Origin: Tetragonia tetragonoides
Lineage: Eukaryota > Streptophyta > Magnoliopsida > Caryophyllales > Aizoaceae
Assembly: GCA_038025085.1 (NCBI GenBank)
Contig: CM076147.1
Coordinates: forward strand, 10,802,501-10,866,500
Length of the DNA stretch: 64,000 bases
Direction: 5' to 3'
Each line of letters begins with the position of its first letter. The stretch's first letter is position 1. Below are positions 9,785-20,156 of this stretch, piece by piece. Below the pieces are notes generated by a model that ran no database searches, was not told the DNA's origin, and saw only the letters and a program-made list of their open reading frames with translations. The position numbers were made by a program, and so were the translations under genes.

Positions 9785-10479
9785 GCCAGTGGCACGACCC
9801 GGCCAGTTAAGGCCAAGAGCGCATCGCGGGCAGAAGAAGCAGGACGATTGGTGCACACCGCTTGGCGGACCGGTGCGCCCACCCCAAGGTTCAACTACGA
9901 GCTTCTTAACTACAACAACTTAAATATACGCTATTGGAGCTGGAACTACCGCGGCTGCTGGCACCAGACTTGCCCTCCAATGGATCCTCGTTAAGGGATT
10001 TAGATTGTACTCATTCCAATTACCAGACTCAAAGAGCCCAGTATTGTTATTTATTGTCACTGCCTTCCTTGGATGTGGTAGCCGTTTCTCAGGCTCCCTC
10101 ACCGGAATCGAACCCTAATTTTCCATCACCCATCACCACCATGATAAGCCACTATCCTACCATCGAAATTTGATAGGGCAGAAATTTGAATGATGCGTCG
10201 CCGGCGCAAAAGCCGTGCGATCCGTTGAGTTATCATGAATCATCAGAGAAACAGGCAAAGCCCGCGTCGACCTTTTATCTAATAAATGGATCCCTTCCAG
10301 AAGTCGGGGTTTGTTGCACATATTAGCTCTAGAATTACTACGATTATCCGAGTACCAGGTACCATAAAACAAACGATAACTTATTTAATGTGCCATTTGC
10401 AGTTTCACAATCTGAATTAGTTCATACTTACACATGCATTGCTTAATCTTTGAGACAAGCATATGACTACTGGCAGGAT
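9785..10479 (-). rRNA. 18S rRNA gene, 5' part (unit 2), degenerate
   Basis: It is collinear with 4282-5015 and 47331-48040. The extreme 5' end is lost: the sequence stops at GGATC, where the other units continue with AACCAGGTA, and runs into ETS sequence. The 530-loop block has one substitution (CTACCGCGGC on plus). A stretch near 10060, present in unit 1, is missing. It is non-functional. Confidence 0.9.
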
Positions 10480-10990
10480 CCCTGCGCGCTCAGTGTTCCA
10501 CATCCAAGAGAACAGCTAAGGCCTTTCGGACCCCTGCGCGCTCAGTGTTCCGCATCCCAGAGAACAACTAGAGCACGCAGCCTATGCCACAGCCGCACCG
10601 AAGGCTCGACATGGGTGGATGACGTGCTCAGCTTCAGTGGTCCACCCGGCACCCTTGGGAGGATGCCAGACGAAGATCTCATCTTTTCAAGGTCACGATT
10701 ACCATCCGTAGGCATCAAACACCGGAAACCATGCTTCATCCAAGGCAATTCGCTCTTGGAGCAATCAATGAAAAGGTCTGTGGGTGTGCGGTTGACTGCA
10801 CGAGCAGGAACCCCGTCAACCCTAACAGACCGAGTGCCACTCACACACCTTAACAATTACTCCGCCAAAATCACCCTCGACGTACCCACGAAACTACATA
10901 GTAGCCCCATGGATGTCCGAAGGAGACCCCAACGAGCACAACGCTCGGCCTGAAAATCTCGATGAAGCGACGTTCGATACCCACTCGCTA
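10480..10990 (-). other. 5' ETS (unit 2), rearranged at the 18S junction
   Basis: It is collinear with 5120-5585 and 48150-48620. The first part of the ETS is missing. A short block CCTGCGCGCTCAGTGTTCC occurs twice, near 10488 and 10532, at the junction with 18S. No coding potential is seen; the frames match the shadow frames of the other units. Confidence 0.7.
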
Positions 10991-11400
10991 GCTAGATGGC
11001 TCATCCCGAAGGATATCACATCCATACGACGTTTATACCCATCCGCCGGCAAGACAGCTAAATCCCGAAGGAGATCACATCCATCCGACGTCGGCTGAAT
11101 AGCTCGATCCCGAAGGAGATCACATCCATCCGACGTTTATACCCGCACGCCGGCTAGATAGCTCATCCCGAAGGAGATCACATCCATTCGACGTTTATAC
11201 CAGCAAGCCGGCTAGATAGCTCATCCCGAAGGAGATCACATCCATCCGACGTTTATACCCGCAAGCCAACTAGATAACTCATCCCGAAGGATAACACATC
11301 CATCCGACGTCGACTAGATGGCTCATCCCGAAGGAGATCATATATGTCCGACGTCATCTGCATAGCTCGATCCCGAAGGAGATCACATGCGTCCAACATT
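10991..11400 (-). repeat. About 60-bp ETS/IGS subrepeats, about eight copies (unit 2)
   Basis: Same unit as at 5586-5785, recognised by CCGAAGGAGATCACATCC and CGACGTTTATACCC. Several copies are shortened (CCGACGTCGGCTGAATAGC type), so the array is mixed in length. Confidence 0.85.
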
Positions 11401-11661
11401 TATACCCACATCGTCAACCTCGACAGCGCCCGAGTGGACACGACATGCACAACTCGATGCCTAGTTGGCGCTTCATGTCGCATCACGTCGCGTCCGTCTC
11501 CGGCGCCGCCTCCATCTCCGGCATAAGCGGCCGGTGCTTGAGGCGAGGTGTCGTGGGTGTCCGACTATGATGGTGCACGAGTTGACACTACTCGGCGCCT
11601 GGTAGGGGCTTCATGTCGCGTCTCTTGCCTTCCTTCGCCCACAAGCACTCTCTCAAGCAAC
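11401..11661. other. Spacer between subrepeats and promoter block (unit 2)
   Basis: Non-coding and shared with 49020-49304. It has two GC-rich direct repeats around GCCTAGTTGGCGCTTCATGT and GCCTGGTAGGGGCTTCATGT (about 11459 and 11600). No gene is seen. Confidence 0.6.
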
Positions 11662-11685
11662 TACCACCTAAAGAGTCTTATAAGG
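11662..11685 (-). promoter_or_regulatory. Candidate RNA polymerase I promoter (unit 2), degenerate
   Basis: Same block as at 5819-5842, but the G-run is interrupted (TACCACCTAAAGAG on plus). It lies about 1.2 kb upstream of the unit 2 18S. The function is inferred. Confidence 0.4.
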
Positions 11686-11839
11686 TTTAGTGGTTCTGAC
11701 AAGAGGAGACATGCATAGTGCATAACTTTCATACTGGGGTTTTTGAGAGTTTGGATAATTATTTTCCAAAAGATCCACCTCAAAATTTTCAAGTATATTA
11801 TTACGTTATGGAAAAACATTTTTTAATTAAATTTTCACA

Positions 11840-11844
11840 CAAGG
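11840..11844. other. Left target-site duplication CAAGG of the Tat-like element
   Basis: CAAGG occurs here and at 43263-43267, directly outside the two LTR ends. The uninterrupted site is present in unit 1 (5996-6000) and unit 3 (near 49465). Confidence 0.93.
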
Positions 11845-12873
11845 TGTAGGCTCCCGTATTTTTCTCCCCTCTTTTCCGCGTGCCTCACCTTCGGCCCTCC
11901 TTTTGGGGGGTCGGGTTTTCCGGACAGCCTGGGAGAGCGTATTGGGTGATCGAATTTCGTGAATGTTTTAGTGTATATGCACATGGAGATTTTTGTACCA
12001 AGGACATGATTAAGATTGTCGGAAATCGCCACCAAATTTTGAGGTAATTTTGAAACCTTGGAGATCAAGTCGATAGTCTAGAAAGACGTCAACTCAACTC
12101 CTGTGCACCCCAATCCCTATTGGGGAAATTGACTTCATTAATGAGTTTAGGGGCGTAGGTACGAGCTAGGAAGGTGTTAGGCACCCAACTCGCCCGTTAA
12201 CAACAATGGCCTTTACTAATCGATTCAATATAATTATTAATGCTAAGGTTCCAAACAGGGTTCTGTTTGTCCAAATTCCTAGTTTTAACTAATGGGTTTG
12301 AACAAGCATTATTAATGTGACCACCTTTAACAATTTATCAAGCTACATGGTTTTTATTGCTAGAAAACGATAAATATGCTAAAAACCTGCGAGTTAGAAG
12401 GCAAACAAGGTAATTCATCCACCAATTCACAGACAAAGCATAATTCAATATAAAGCAATAAATAATAAATATGCATTCGTTCATCAATTCATTAGGCTTA
12501 ATACAGGCCCTATTGCCCAAAACGGGCCATGCATGTACATATCACATAAACCAAATTCGTTAGTAATAACAAGCAATATAAAATTTATTGAAAACCCTCA
12601 GGTTGGATTACCTGGATGCTCACAATGAACTTATTGGGTTGTATTGCTTGAATTCATCCTCTTGATGAAGTATGAAGGTTTATTTTTGTGGTGCTAGGGC
12701 TGATCCTAAAGAAGGAGTAGAATCAGAATTTAGGGTTTATAAAATGAGAGAGAATCTCCAACCTCTTCGAGAGAATCCCTAACCTCTTAGAGAGAATCTC
12801 CAACCTCTTAGAGGAAAATCTCCAACCTTGAGGGGAAAATCTCCAACCTCTTCAACTGAACCCTAAGGTTTGC

Positions 12874-12880
12874 TTATATA
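12874..12880 (-). promoter_or_regulatory. TATA box of the LTR promoter
   Basis: The minus strand reads CTATATAAGC, and the same block is at 42691-42700 in the 5' LTR. It lies about 530-560 bp inside the LTR start in element orientation, with the palindromic array just upstream. Inferred to position the element's transcription start. Confidence 0.55.
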
Positions 12881-12939
12881 GAAGAGGGGGAGCTGCCAGG
12901 GTTTGGCAAAAAAATCGAATGGCCATCCGCGAGAAAGGG

Positions 12940-13080
12940 TCCAGGTGGCCAAACCGCTTGGCCGAGCGGCCAAACCGGCAGGCCAAGCGGTCAAGCCGCT
13001 TAGCCGTAAGGCAGGCGGTCAAACCGCTTGGCCTAGCTGTACAGCCGCTTGTCCTAGCGGCCACCGCTTGGACCTGGTGC
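12940..13080. repeat. Palindromic GCGG...CCGC array in the LTR
   Basis: Repeated short inverted blocks such as GCGGTCAAACCGC and GCGGCCAAACCG alternate with CTTGGCC. Similar arrays occur at 13985-14195 and 17890-17975 in the same element, and at 42770-42905 in the other LTR. Confidence 0.75.
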
Positions 13081-13406
13081 GGCGTGCCTGCATAGGTGCC
13101 TGACATGATTTTCGTGCGGGGGAGGCTCTTCCGAGGGGGTCCACGCGGGATTGACTGAGCTCCCTTGTTTGACAAAGGGTTGACTCATGGGTTTGGGTTC
13201 CCTTAGGTTCAAAGAGGCCTATCTCTCAGTTTTGGACTCCAATTGAATTGAGTCCAACTGGTTTGGATCACCTGTATAAAAGGCTTCCACTGGCTAATTC
13301 AAATGAACTGGGCTAACCATCAGAGCAATTGTTCAAGCAAAATCCAATCCTTTCATCATCGGGTTTTTACGGGGACTTATTATAGACACAATTTTTGGTG
13401 TCTACA

Positions 13407-13420
13407 GAAGCCCCTACTTT
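13407..13420 (-). other. Polypurine tract next to the 3' LTR
   Basis: The minus strand reads AAAGTAGGGGCTTC directly before the LTR start TGTAGACACC. It would prime plus-strand DNA synthesis, and it confirms that the left LTR is the 3' LTR. Confidence 0.7.
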
Positions 13421-14476
13421 GGCCGAGATCGAATAGAGGAAAAGTCAAAGTATTCCTGTGCCAATAGCTGTGATAAAACAGGAAAACTGAGTGAGGTGAC
13501 AATTAGTTAAATATAAACATTCATTAATTCCGCGGTTTATTCGACCCGAGAGTTTGACCCTATGCTGTAGGTCAGACAATAAATGTGCTCCGATTTTCAG
13601 TCGAAGGGGAGCCTATGTTGTAGGTTACACAATAGACGTCCTCCGATTTTCAGTCGAAGGGGACCTTATGTTGTAGGTTACACCATAAACGTCCTCCGAT
13701 TTTCAGTCGAAGGGGACCTTATGCTGTAGGTTACAGAATAAAAATATTTCGCTATAAATAATATAAGAGATAAGAATCTTTCGATTTTTGGCCGAAAGGT
13801 GACCCTATGCTGTAGGTCAAACAATAAACGTCCTTCGATTTTCAGTCACAGGGGAACCCTATGCTGTGCGTTTAAAGTAGTCCTGTTTTTCATAACGGAC
13901 TTTGGCGCGCAAATAACTGCTATGGACCTCGTGTGGGGCCCACTGATTTTGAACCAATGGCCCAAAGATACGTCAGGGGTCAGAAACTGGGCCAGGCGGT
14001 CAAACCGCCACGTCAAGCGATCAAACCGCTATGTGGAGCGGTCTAGCCGCTGGATGGAGCGGCTACAGCGCTTGGCTTGGGGTCTGACCGCTAGCTGGGC
14101 GGTCTGACCGTCCACGTGGCGGTTTGACCGTCCACGTGGCGGTTTGACCGTCCACGTGGCGGTTTGACCGTCCACGTGGCGGTTTGACCGGCCACTAGAT
14201 CATTTGTGCGGTTCTGCCATAAAAGGAGAAGTGGGTGGCCGAAATGGGTCATCTTCCCATTTCGAGCTCTCTCTTTCTCTCTCCTCCATTTTTGCTCAAG
14301 CTTTTCAACCTCAATCAAAGCCCCTAGCTCCAAATCTTGAGGTTTTCTTGCTCAAATTCTTAGTAGAACTTGATTTTGCTAGTTGTTCTTGTGTTTTTGA
14401 GTGTCAAAACTCAAAATTGTGTGAATTTGTGAGTTTCACTCAAATTTCAAAAGCTCCATTTTTTTTCTCTTCATCC
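13421..14476. repeat. 3' untranslated region with two tandem-repeat families
   Basis: From 13556 to 13870, blocks of about 54 bp repeat CTATG(C/T)TGTAGGT(C/T)A and CTCCGATTTTCAGTCGAAGG about five times. From 13985 to 14195 there are GCGGTCAAACCGC-like palindromes, then four to five direct repeats of a 20-bp unit (GTGGCGGTTTGACCGTCCAC) that carries a CACGTG core. The region lies between pol and the 3' LTR, and upstream of the first antisense gene. This single-copy segment is not part of the internal duplication. Confidence 0.8.
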
Positions 14477-17382
14477 ATGGCTCCTAAGCTTAGAGGAGGT
14501 AGGAAAAGGAAGGGGCAAGAGGTTGTTGTTCATGAGGCCCCAAATGTTTTCACTCGGGTTTTTGTTTCCGGTATACCCCATCACCGGGTGGGTGAGAGCC
14601 GGTTAGTCCAGGATGATTTCACTCGCAGTGATTTCCATCCTACCGATCGTTGGGAGCCTGGCGATCATGTTTTCACGAGGATGGATCATATGGTTACCGT
14701 TGGTACCAAATGTCGGGTATGTCATCATTTCTTGTTCTCGCTCTTTTACACTTAGAAAATCATGTGTAGGCGAACATAGAATTTCTAGGCTGAGAACTGT
14801 AGTGTAGTTAAATGTGGAAAACCAATTTGCGTGAAATTGTTTTTCTGGTTAATTTGCGAATTCCTGTAGGATTCTTGTATTTATATGCATGTGAAGAATG
14901 AATTTGTGTGAAATTTATCTTTAAGTTGTGGAAAATAAATTTGTATGAAACTTACTCTCGTCGCAATTATATATTTCTGTGAAAATAAACTTGAATGAAG
15001 TTTACTTTTGCTGTGGACGTAAACGGTTTTTCGAGTAAATTTGTGGAAAATAAATTCGTGTGAAATTTGCTCTCTTTAAAATTTACTCTCGTCATGTTGG
15101 CTTAGCTAAAATGCTAAATTTTACGATTTGTAAAAATTTAGAACTAAACTGGAGACTGTTAGTTGTTACTAGGATCAGCTAGCTAATTTTCTTTGCACTC
15201 TTTTTTTTTGTGTTGTTTTAGGATGTCGACACGGCCATGCGGGGTTACGGTAGTATCTCGGGCATCGAAAAGGCTATTGTGGCGTGTTGTGGCTTTAGTC
15301 ACTTTTTAGCGGCCATGGCTTCTGCTGAGCGCTCCGATCGACCTATTAGTTAGAAGCCTTGCGGAGCGGTACTGGGATAATACCAGTACCTTTCATTTAC
15401 CTATGGGTTAGATCATGATCACCCCTTTCGAGTTTGGTCTAATTTTTGGGTTTCCTTGCACCGGTACTCCTGTTACTTATGGAGAAGTGAGCCGGTAGGT
15501 TATGGTGGAGATGTTTGGTCTCTTTGGGACCAACTGGGATGGTAGGGAGTATGGTCGGACTGACGTCATGGTCCAGTTCTTGACCAACCCGAGGAAGCTG
15601 AAGAAGATCACAGCGGAGCAGCACGCCCGCCTTTTCTTGGCCCTTGTGCTAGCTTGTTCCGTCTTTTCGGATAAAGCTAGTAGGTATCATGTTCGCTATC
15701 TCCCGTGCCTGCGGGATTTGGATAGAGTTGCGGAGTACAACTGGGGTCTTTCCGCATACTCTTGTCTTCTACGGTGTTTGAGGCAGTCCAGTCGCCTCAG
15801 TGGAGATGAGGGCGCATCTCGCGTCTCCTAAGTCGGTTATTGGAAGGTTATGGAGGTAATTTCCTTTTACCTTTCTTGTACTTTGTGTTTCGGCTCTTTA
15901 TTAATAACTTGTGCCTAATCCATGTACTTTGCATGTCTTTGATTTGGTTTTATGAGCATTTACCTGACCTTGCCCCTCTTCTCGAGACAAGGGATTTGTC
16001 CTTTCCAGCGATGCAGACTTGGAGGGGACGAGCTTCTTGCCCAATTACTACACTGCACGCCCTTAGGGAGGCGATATATCCCTTGACTGCTCAGGATGTA
16101 AGCAACTTTCCTTTGTGTTTCTTTGGTCCTTTTATCCTTTTGTATGCTTATTCTTGCTTTTGCAGGTTGACTAGTTTCCCTGGACGGATTACCTCCCGGG
16201 CCTATCGGATAGATTCTTGGGTGCTTGGGTGTACGACCAGAGGAGGATCCTTATTGAGGGTCCCTTTGGATCCTCCAGATTCTATGCTTTATGTTCGTCA
16301 CCTTACCGTGGAGCAGGTGAGGGCGGCCACCATTGGGGCGAATGCCCTTGAGTATTTGCTTCCAGCTGATCCTGAGCTCGATCTCATGGTGGCTTATACT
16401 GATTTCGTTGCGGCGCGGTTATGCCCCAACTTCTCTACTTTTGTTTCTTAATTTCGTTTGGAAATTTAGAAATGTGTCTGACATTCTTAAATCTTTGCAA
16501 AGTGCTTCGAGCTCTTCGGTTGTTTCTGCTCCGCGTCCTACTCCTCCTACTTTGTCGGTGAGCTATACAAGAGCGGATGGGTCTCCTGAGGTTATACAGG
16601 TTCCTGAGTTTCGTGGTCCTGATGAGGAGGTTGAGGGATTGCCTCTACCTGCTGACTATAGGGGGTAAGTGAGAATTCATTGTTATTTGCAATGTTTCCT
16701 TTGTATTTATGCTGATTCTTTTTCTTATGTGCACAGTTGGATGCAGCTGAGACACAAAAGGTCTTTAGGGGTATGCAAGCCCTTAAGAGCCTGATTTCCA
16801 AATTCGTGTCTCGGAGTGTATGCACGAGTCGTCATTCCGACGTTCGAAAGGTATGTTCATTTCAAGTAATAATGCTTGATTTGAATTTTTGGTAGCTTTC
16901 TGACCTGGAGCTTATTTTCGCAGCTTGTTCCCGTGGTGAATCCTCCTAGGCCTTTAGTTTTTCGTACTCCAGAGTTGGTGTCTACACCACAGCGTCCTCC
17001 TCCCAGACATGAGAGTGTAGAGGTGCGTCAGGGGACGCCTCGGGCTAGAGTGGATACGGGGAGCTGGCCCCAAGTTCCTTCTCTTCCGCAATGGCCTGCA
17101 CCGCCTCCCTACATGGGGTATCCGGGCTATCATATGCCCATGTATCCTCCACTCCCTCCGAGGGATTCTTGGGGTCAGGAAAGTATGGAGTATGGTTGTT
17201 ATCCCCGCATGTCGGAGCCACCTCGTCATTCATTGGATCCCGCTTACTTAGCGCGTTCATTATTTGCTTTCGACCCTGGATCTTGGGTGATGTCTCAGCC
17301 CGGTCCTTCAGGTGCTCCACCATCGACTGGACCCGGAGAGTCGTCTCAGGCGCGTCCCAGTACTGGCGAAGAAGGCCAGTGA
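14477..17382 (+). pseudogene. Antisense plant-mobile-domain gene with introns, copy 1
   Basis: It runs opposite to gag-pol. An ATG at 14477 opens an 80-codon exon (MAPKLRGGRKRKG...) ending at a GT donor at 14717; the acceptor AG is at 15220-15221. Later blocks LAERYWDNTSTFHLPMG, ITPFEFGLIFGFPCTGTPVT and VEMFGLFGTNWDGREYGRTD look like the plant mobile domain. Further GT-AG introns lie at 16098-16165, 16665-16736 and 16849-16923, with another from about 15856. The last exon (16924-17382) is proline-rich. In-frame stops (near 15352, 15408, 15495) and a frame change make it a pseudogene. The stops are shared with copy 2. It is inferred to be a captured host gene. A TATA-like CATAAAAGG is at about 14218. 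Confidence 0.7.
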
Positions 17383-17889
17383 TATTTGCTGTAGTGCATT
17401 TCAAACTTTCGGGCTTGTATTAAACCTGCTACAAATTATTGCATTTTATTCACGCACAAACATGTCATATAAATGCCCATCTGTGAACTTCAATCAACTA
17501 ATTTCCGAATGGGAAATCATAAATCACGACATTCGGAAATTTAGGATTCCCGAGAATTTAGCACATTTGGGGTACCTCTTCCCCTAAAATAAAAATAAAG
17601 TAAAAAAAAGTAAAATAGAAAAAGGTAATTAAAGGGGAAAATATTAATAAAGAAAATCAGAAAATAAAAGGAATAAAGTGGAACTTGATAATCAAGAAAG
17701 AAAATAAAAAGAGAATAAATAGAAAAGTGGCAAGAGCCAAAATTAAGGTAAGAAAAATATAAGGGAAGGCTTCCGAAATCTGTCCAAGTGGGAATTACGA
17801 AGGTAGAGCCCGGTCAGGCGTGGGGTCGGTTGAAACGAGGTCTCTCGCGAAAAATATAAGGGAAGGTCTCTAGCGGCTACCGCGGGGAC
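17383..17889. other. AT-rich spacer between the two antisense genes
   Basis: Purine-rich and AT-rich, with runs of AAAATAAAA from 17585 to 17760. I see no gene here. Confidence 0.6.
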
Positions 17890-17975
17890 ATGGGCTTGCG
17901 GTTTGGCCGCTTGTCCTAGTGGTCAAGCAGCTTGCTGGAGCGGTTTGGCCGCTTGTCCCAGCGGCTTAGCCGTCC
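17890..17975. repeat. Palindromic GCGGTTTGGCCGC array upstream of antisense gene 2
   Basis: It contains two GCGGTTTGGCCGCTTGTCC blocks and related half-sites. It lies 90-170 bp upstream of a TATA box. The same class of array is in the LTR and upstream of antisense gene 1. Confidence 0.7.
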
Positions 17976-18063
17976 AATCTAGCTTCAAGGCCGCCTGACC
18001 TTTTTTTTTTCGTCGTTTGTCTGAATTTCCTTAAATCTTCGACGAGAGTCAAACCGTAGCCTC

Positions 18064-18070
18064 TATATAG
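18064..18070 (+). promoter_or_regulatory. TATA box of antisense gene 2
   Basis: The sequence reads CTCTATATAGTTGGG, about 90 bp before the ATG at 18156. A pyrimidine-rich leader (TCTCTATCTCTTCTCTTCTC) follows. Present identically in copy 2 near 32365. Confidence 0.6.
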
Positions 18071-18155
18071 TTGGGTCTCTATCTCTTCTCTTCTCACCAC
18101 TTGCTTTAAGCCCTTAGAGAGAGAATTCCTTGAGAGAAAATCTTTAATCTTAACA

Positions 18156-19505
18156 ATGGTGAACTTTGATGATGCTTGGTTGGCTTCCATGACTGTAGAG
18201 GAGAGGTTAGAACTTACCCCATTTCATCTCAATGCGTTCTTTCACCTTAAACAAGTCAAGATTCTATGGGACTTTCTTCATGCTTCAGTCGAGTTTTGGG
18301 ACCCGAAATTCCATGTCTTCCGTTTCGGGGTTGAGGAGATGTGTCCCTTGGTGGAGGAATTCTCTGACATAATTGACTTTCCAACCCAAAGACCTCCTGC
18401 CGTTTCCTACATGGGGAATGCCTTCATGGGTGATTTTCAAAGGCACCTTGGGTTGTCTCCCCGTCAAGCGGGTCAAGTGCTCCATGGTGAGGACGTCGAC
18501 CTTGCCAATCTTGTGACTTTCTTCACTTCCAAGGCCCAAGGTGCGATGGACATGAGGTACAAGAAGCCTGCCTTTGTATTTTACCTCCTCAATCGTTATT
18601 TGTTTGTTGGTGGTAATGAAGATGCTATTATTCCCTCCGAAAAGAAGCTTACCATCAATAGGGGCAAAGCTTGCCTTCTTAGGGTTACCGAACAGATAAA
18701 ATGTGATAGCTCCCCTATGAACTTGGTTGTGGGAGAGACAATGCTAGCTTTAGATAGGCTCAAGAGCAATCCTCAAGAGTCCTTCACCGGGAGCCCTTTA
18801 CTCCTTCAAGTAAGTATTGTGATAAAGTCTTATTCTTTGTGGATTTAACTTTATTTGGTGAAATTCTTATCTTGTATTGACTTGAATTATTCTTTTTGTT
18901 GTTTCTGTGTAGATTTGGCTCCAAGAGAGGCTTTACATTCTTGAGATGCCTACCATACATACCAGAAAGTATTTACCCAAGCAACTCCCGTCGAGATGTC
19001 GACAGTTTTTCCTATCTTCACGCGAGGAGTGGTTGGAATTCTTTTATACTAAGACCCAAATGAGTTGGTTTGTCCCGTGGTGGCATACCACCAACATCGT
19101 AGGGGGTAGTGAGAACGTTCTCTTTACAAGGATTATTGACTTACGTACCCTAACTTACTTCTTGGCAAAGCGCCTTTTGAGACATTATGGTTTACGGCAA
19201 ATAATTCCAAATGTAAGCTGCGTGTGCCCTCGTCAAGGACCCTTGACTCCTTCCTTAGTGCTTCTTTGGGAGTGATATTGGGGTTGTCGTCCAACATGGG
19301 TTAAACCGGTATTTTCTCAATCTCATGGGCTGACGATCTTGTACGAGCAATGGATTTGGAGCGGTGATCGTCGAGTCAACCCGAAACTTCTAGAGGAAGA
19401 GAGAGCGTCGTTCAAGGCCTCCAAATATGATGAGCCTAGCGGTGTGAAGATAACTCCAATCGATGGGCCCACTAAATCTTCCAAGTCCCCAAACTAAGGG
19501 TAAGG
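18156..19505 (+). pseudogene. Antisense DUF7745/plant-mobile-domain-like gene, copy 1
   Basis: Exon 1 (18156-18809) encodes 218 residues, including FWDPKFHVFRFG, EMCPLVEEFSDII and VFYLLNRYLFVGGNEDA. These blocks resemble the DUF7745/plant-mobile-domain proteins encoded in many plant genomes; the molecular role is unknown. A GT-AG intron of about 103 bp (18810-18912) joins in phase to exon 2. Exon 2 runs IWLQERLYILEMPTIHTR and WFVPWWHTTNIVGG, and reaches TGA at 19273. The same frame continues past it to about 19496, so the stop is probably a mutation. The gene is antisense to gag-pol and has its own TATA box. The intron shows that it was not captured as spliced sense-strand cDNA. Confidence 0.7.
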
Positions 19506-20156
19506 GAAAAGGGTAAGGCAAAGGCCCAATCCGAGAAAAGGAAGAATCCGGCCCATTCGGCCAAGCAAGTAAATCAAGTAAGCCCAATGATCACGAGGCC
19601 TCTTCTAGCTATGGTAGGGAAAGGTGGGCTCCAAGAGAACGAATGGAACTTAATGAGCCTAGCGAACCCGTACAACAGCCCGAAGTCAAAGACAAGGAGG
19701 AGTAGTCCACCTCTAATTGTCTAGCAAGTCTTGTCCTTTTTTGCTTAGTAGTATAATTCAAATAATGGGTTTGCATGCCCAAGTAGATGTAGCTTAGAAT
19801 TGCCCTTTTATTTATTTATTATTATTGTTTTTTTCTATTATTTGCGCTTTATTTTTTTTTCATTAGAGCATGTAAAGGACTTTAGCTATATTAATGAAAG
19901 ACTTGCTAATTTTTGCATTAATCGAATGGATCAAAACTCCCTTTAGAGATTTATTTTGTTAAATTGGCGGGCCCAAGTTATATGGGTTACCTACATATCC
20001 ATGAGGAATCAGGCCAATGTAGTTCGTAAAACCAAATCTGGTTTTTATTTATTTATTTTTTTAGTTTTTTTTTTTTGTAGTGGGTCCCACGTGAACGAGT
20101 TGACCGATTTTCACTTGGATTTGGTGCCTTAGTGGGCTCTCTCAAAGATTTAACAT
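19506..20156. other. Spacer between antisense gene 2 and integrase
   Basis: AT-rich, with T-runs and ATTTATTTATT tracts near 19800-19860 and 20040-20080. It holds the ends of the antisense gene and of pol, which converge here. No further gene is seen. Confidence 0.6.

Larger units (their letters stand above)
11845..13406 (-). repeat. 3' LTR of Tat-like element (1562 bp)
   Basis: Homologous to 41671-43262. Over the first 120 bp I count about 11 differences between the two LTRs. It contains five to six copies of a CCAACCTCTT(A/C)GAG block near 12755-12855 and a palindromic GCGG(N)CCGC array at 12945-13075. Confidence 0.93.

Noticed and set aside
12338..12520. Short frame in the LTR and other 60-80 codon frames in both LTRs
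   Set aside because: No conservation between the two LTR copies and no recognisable domain.
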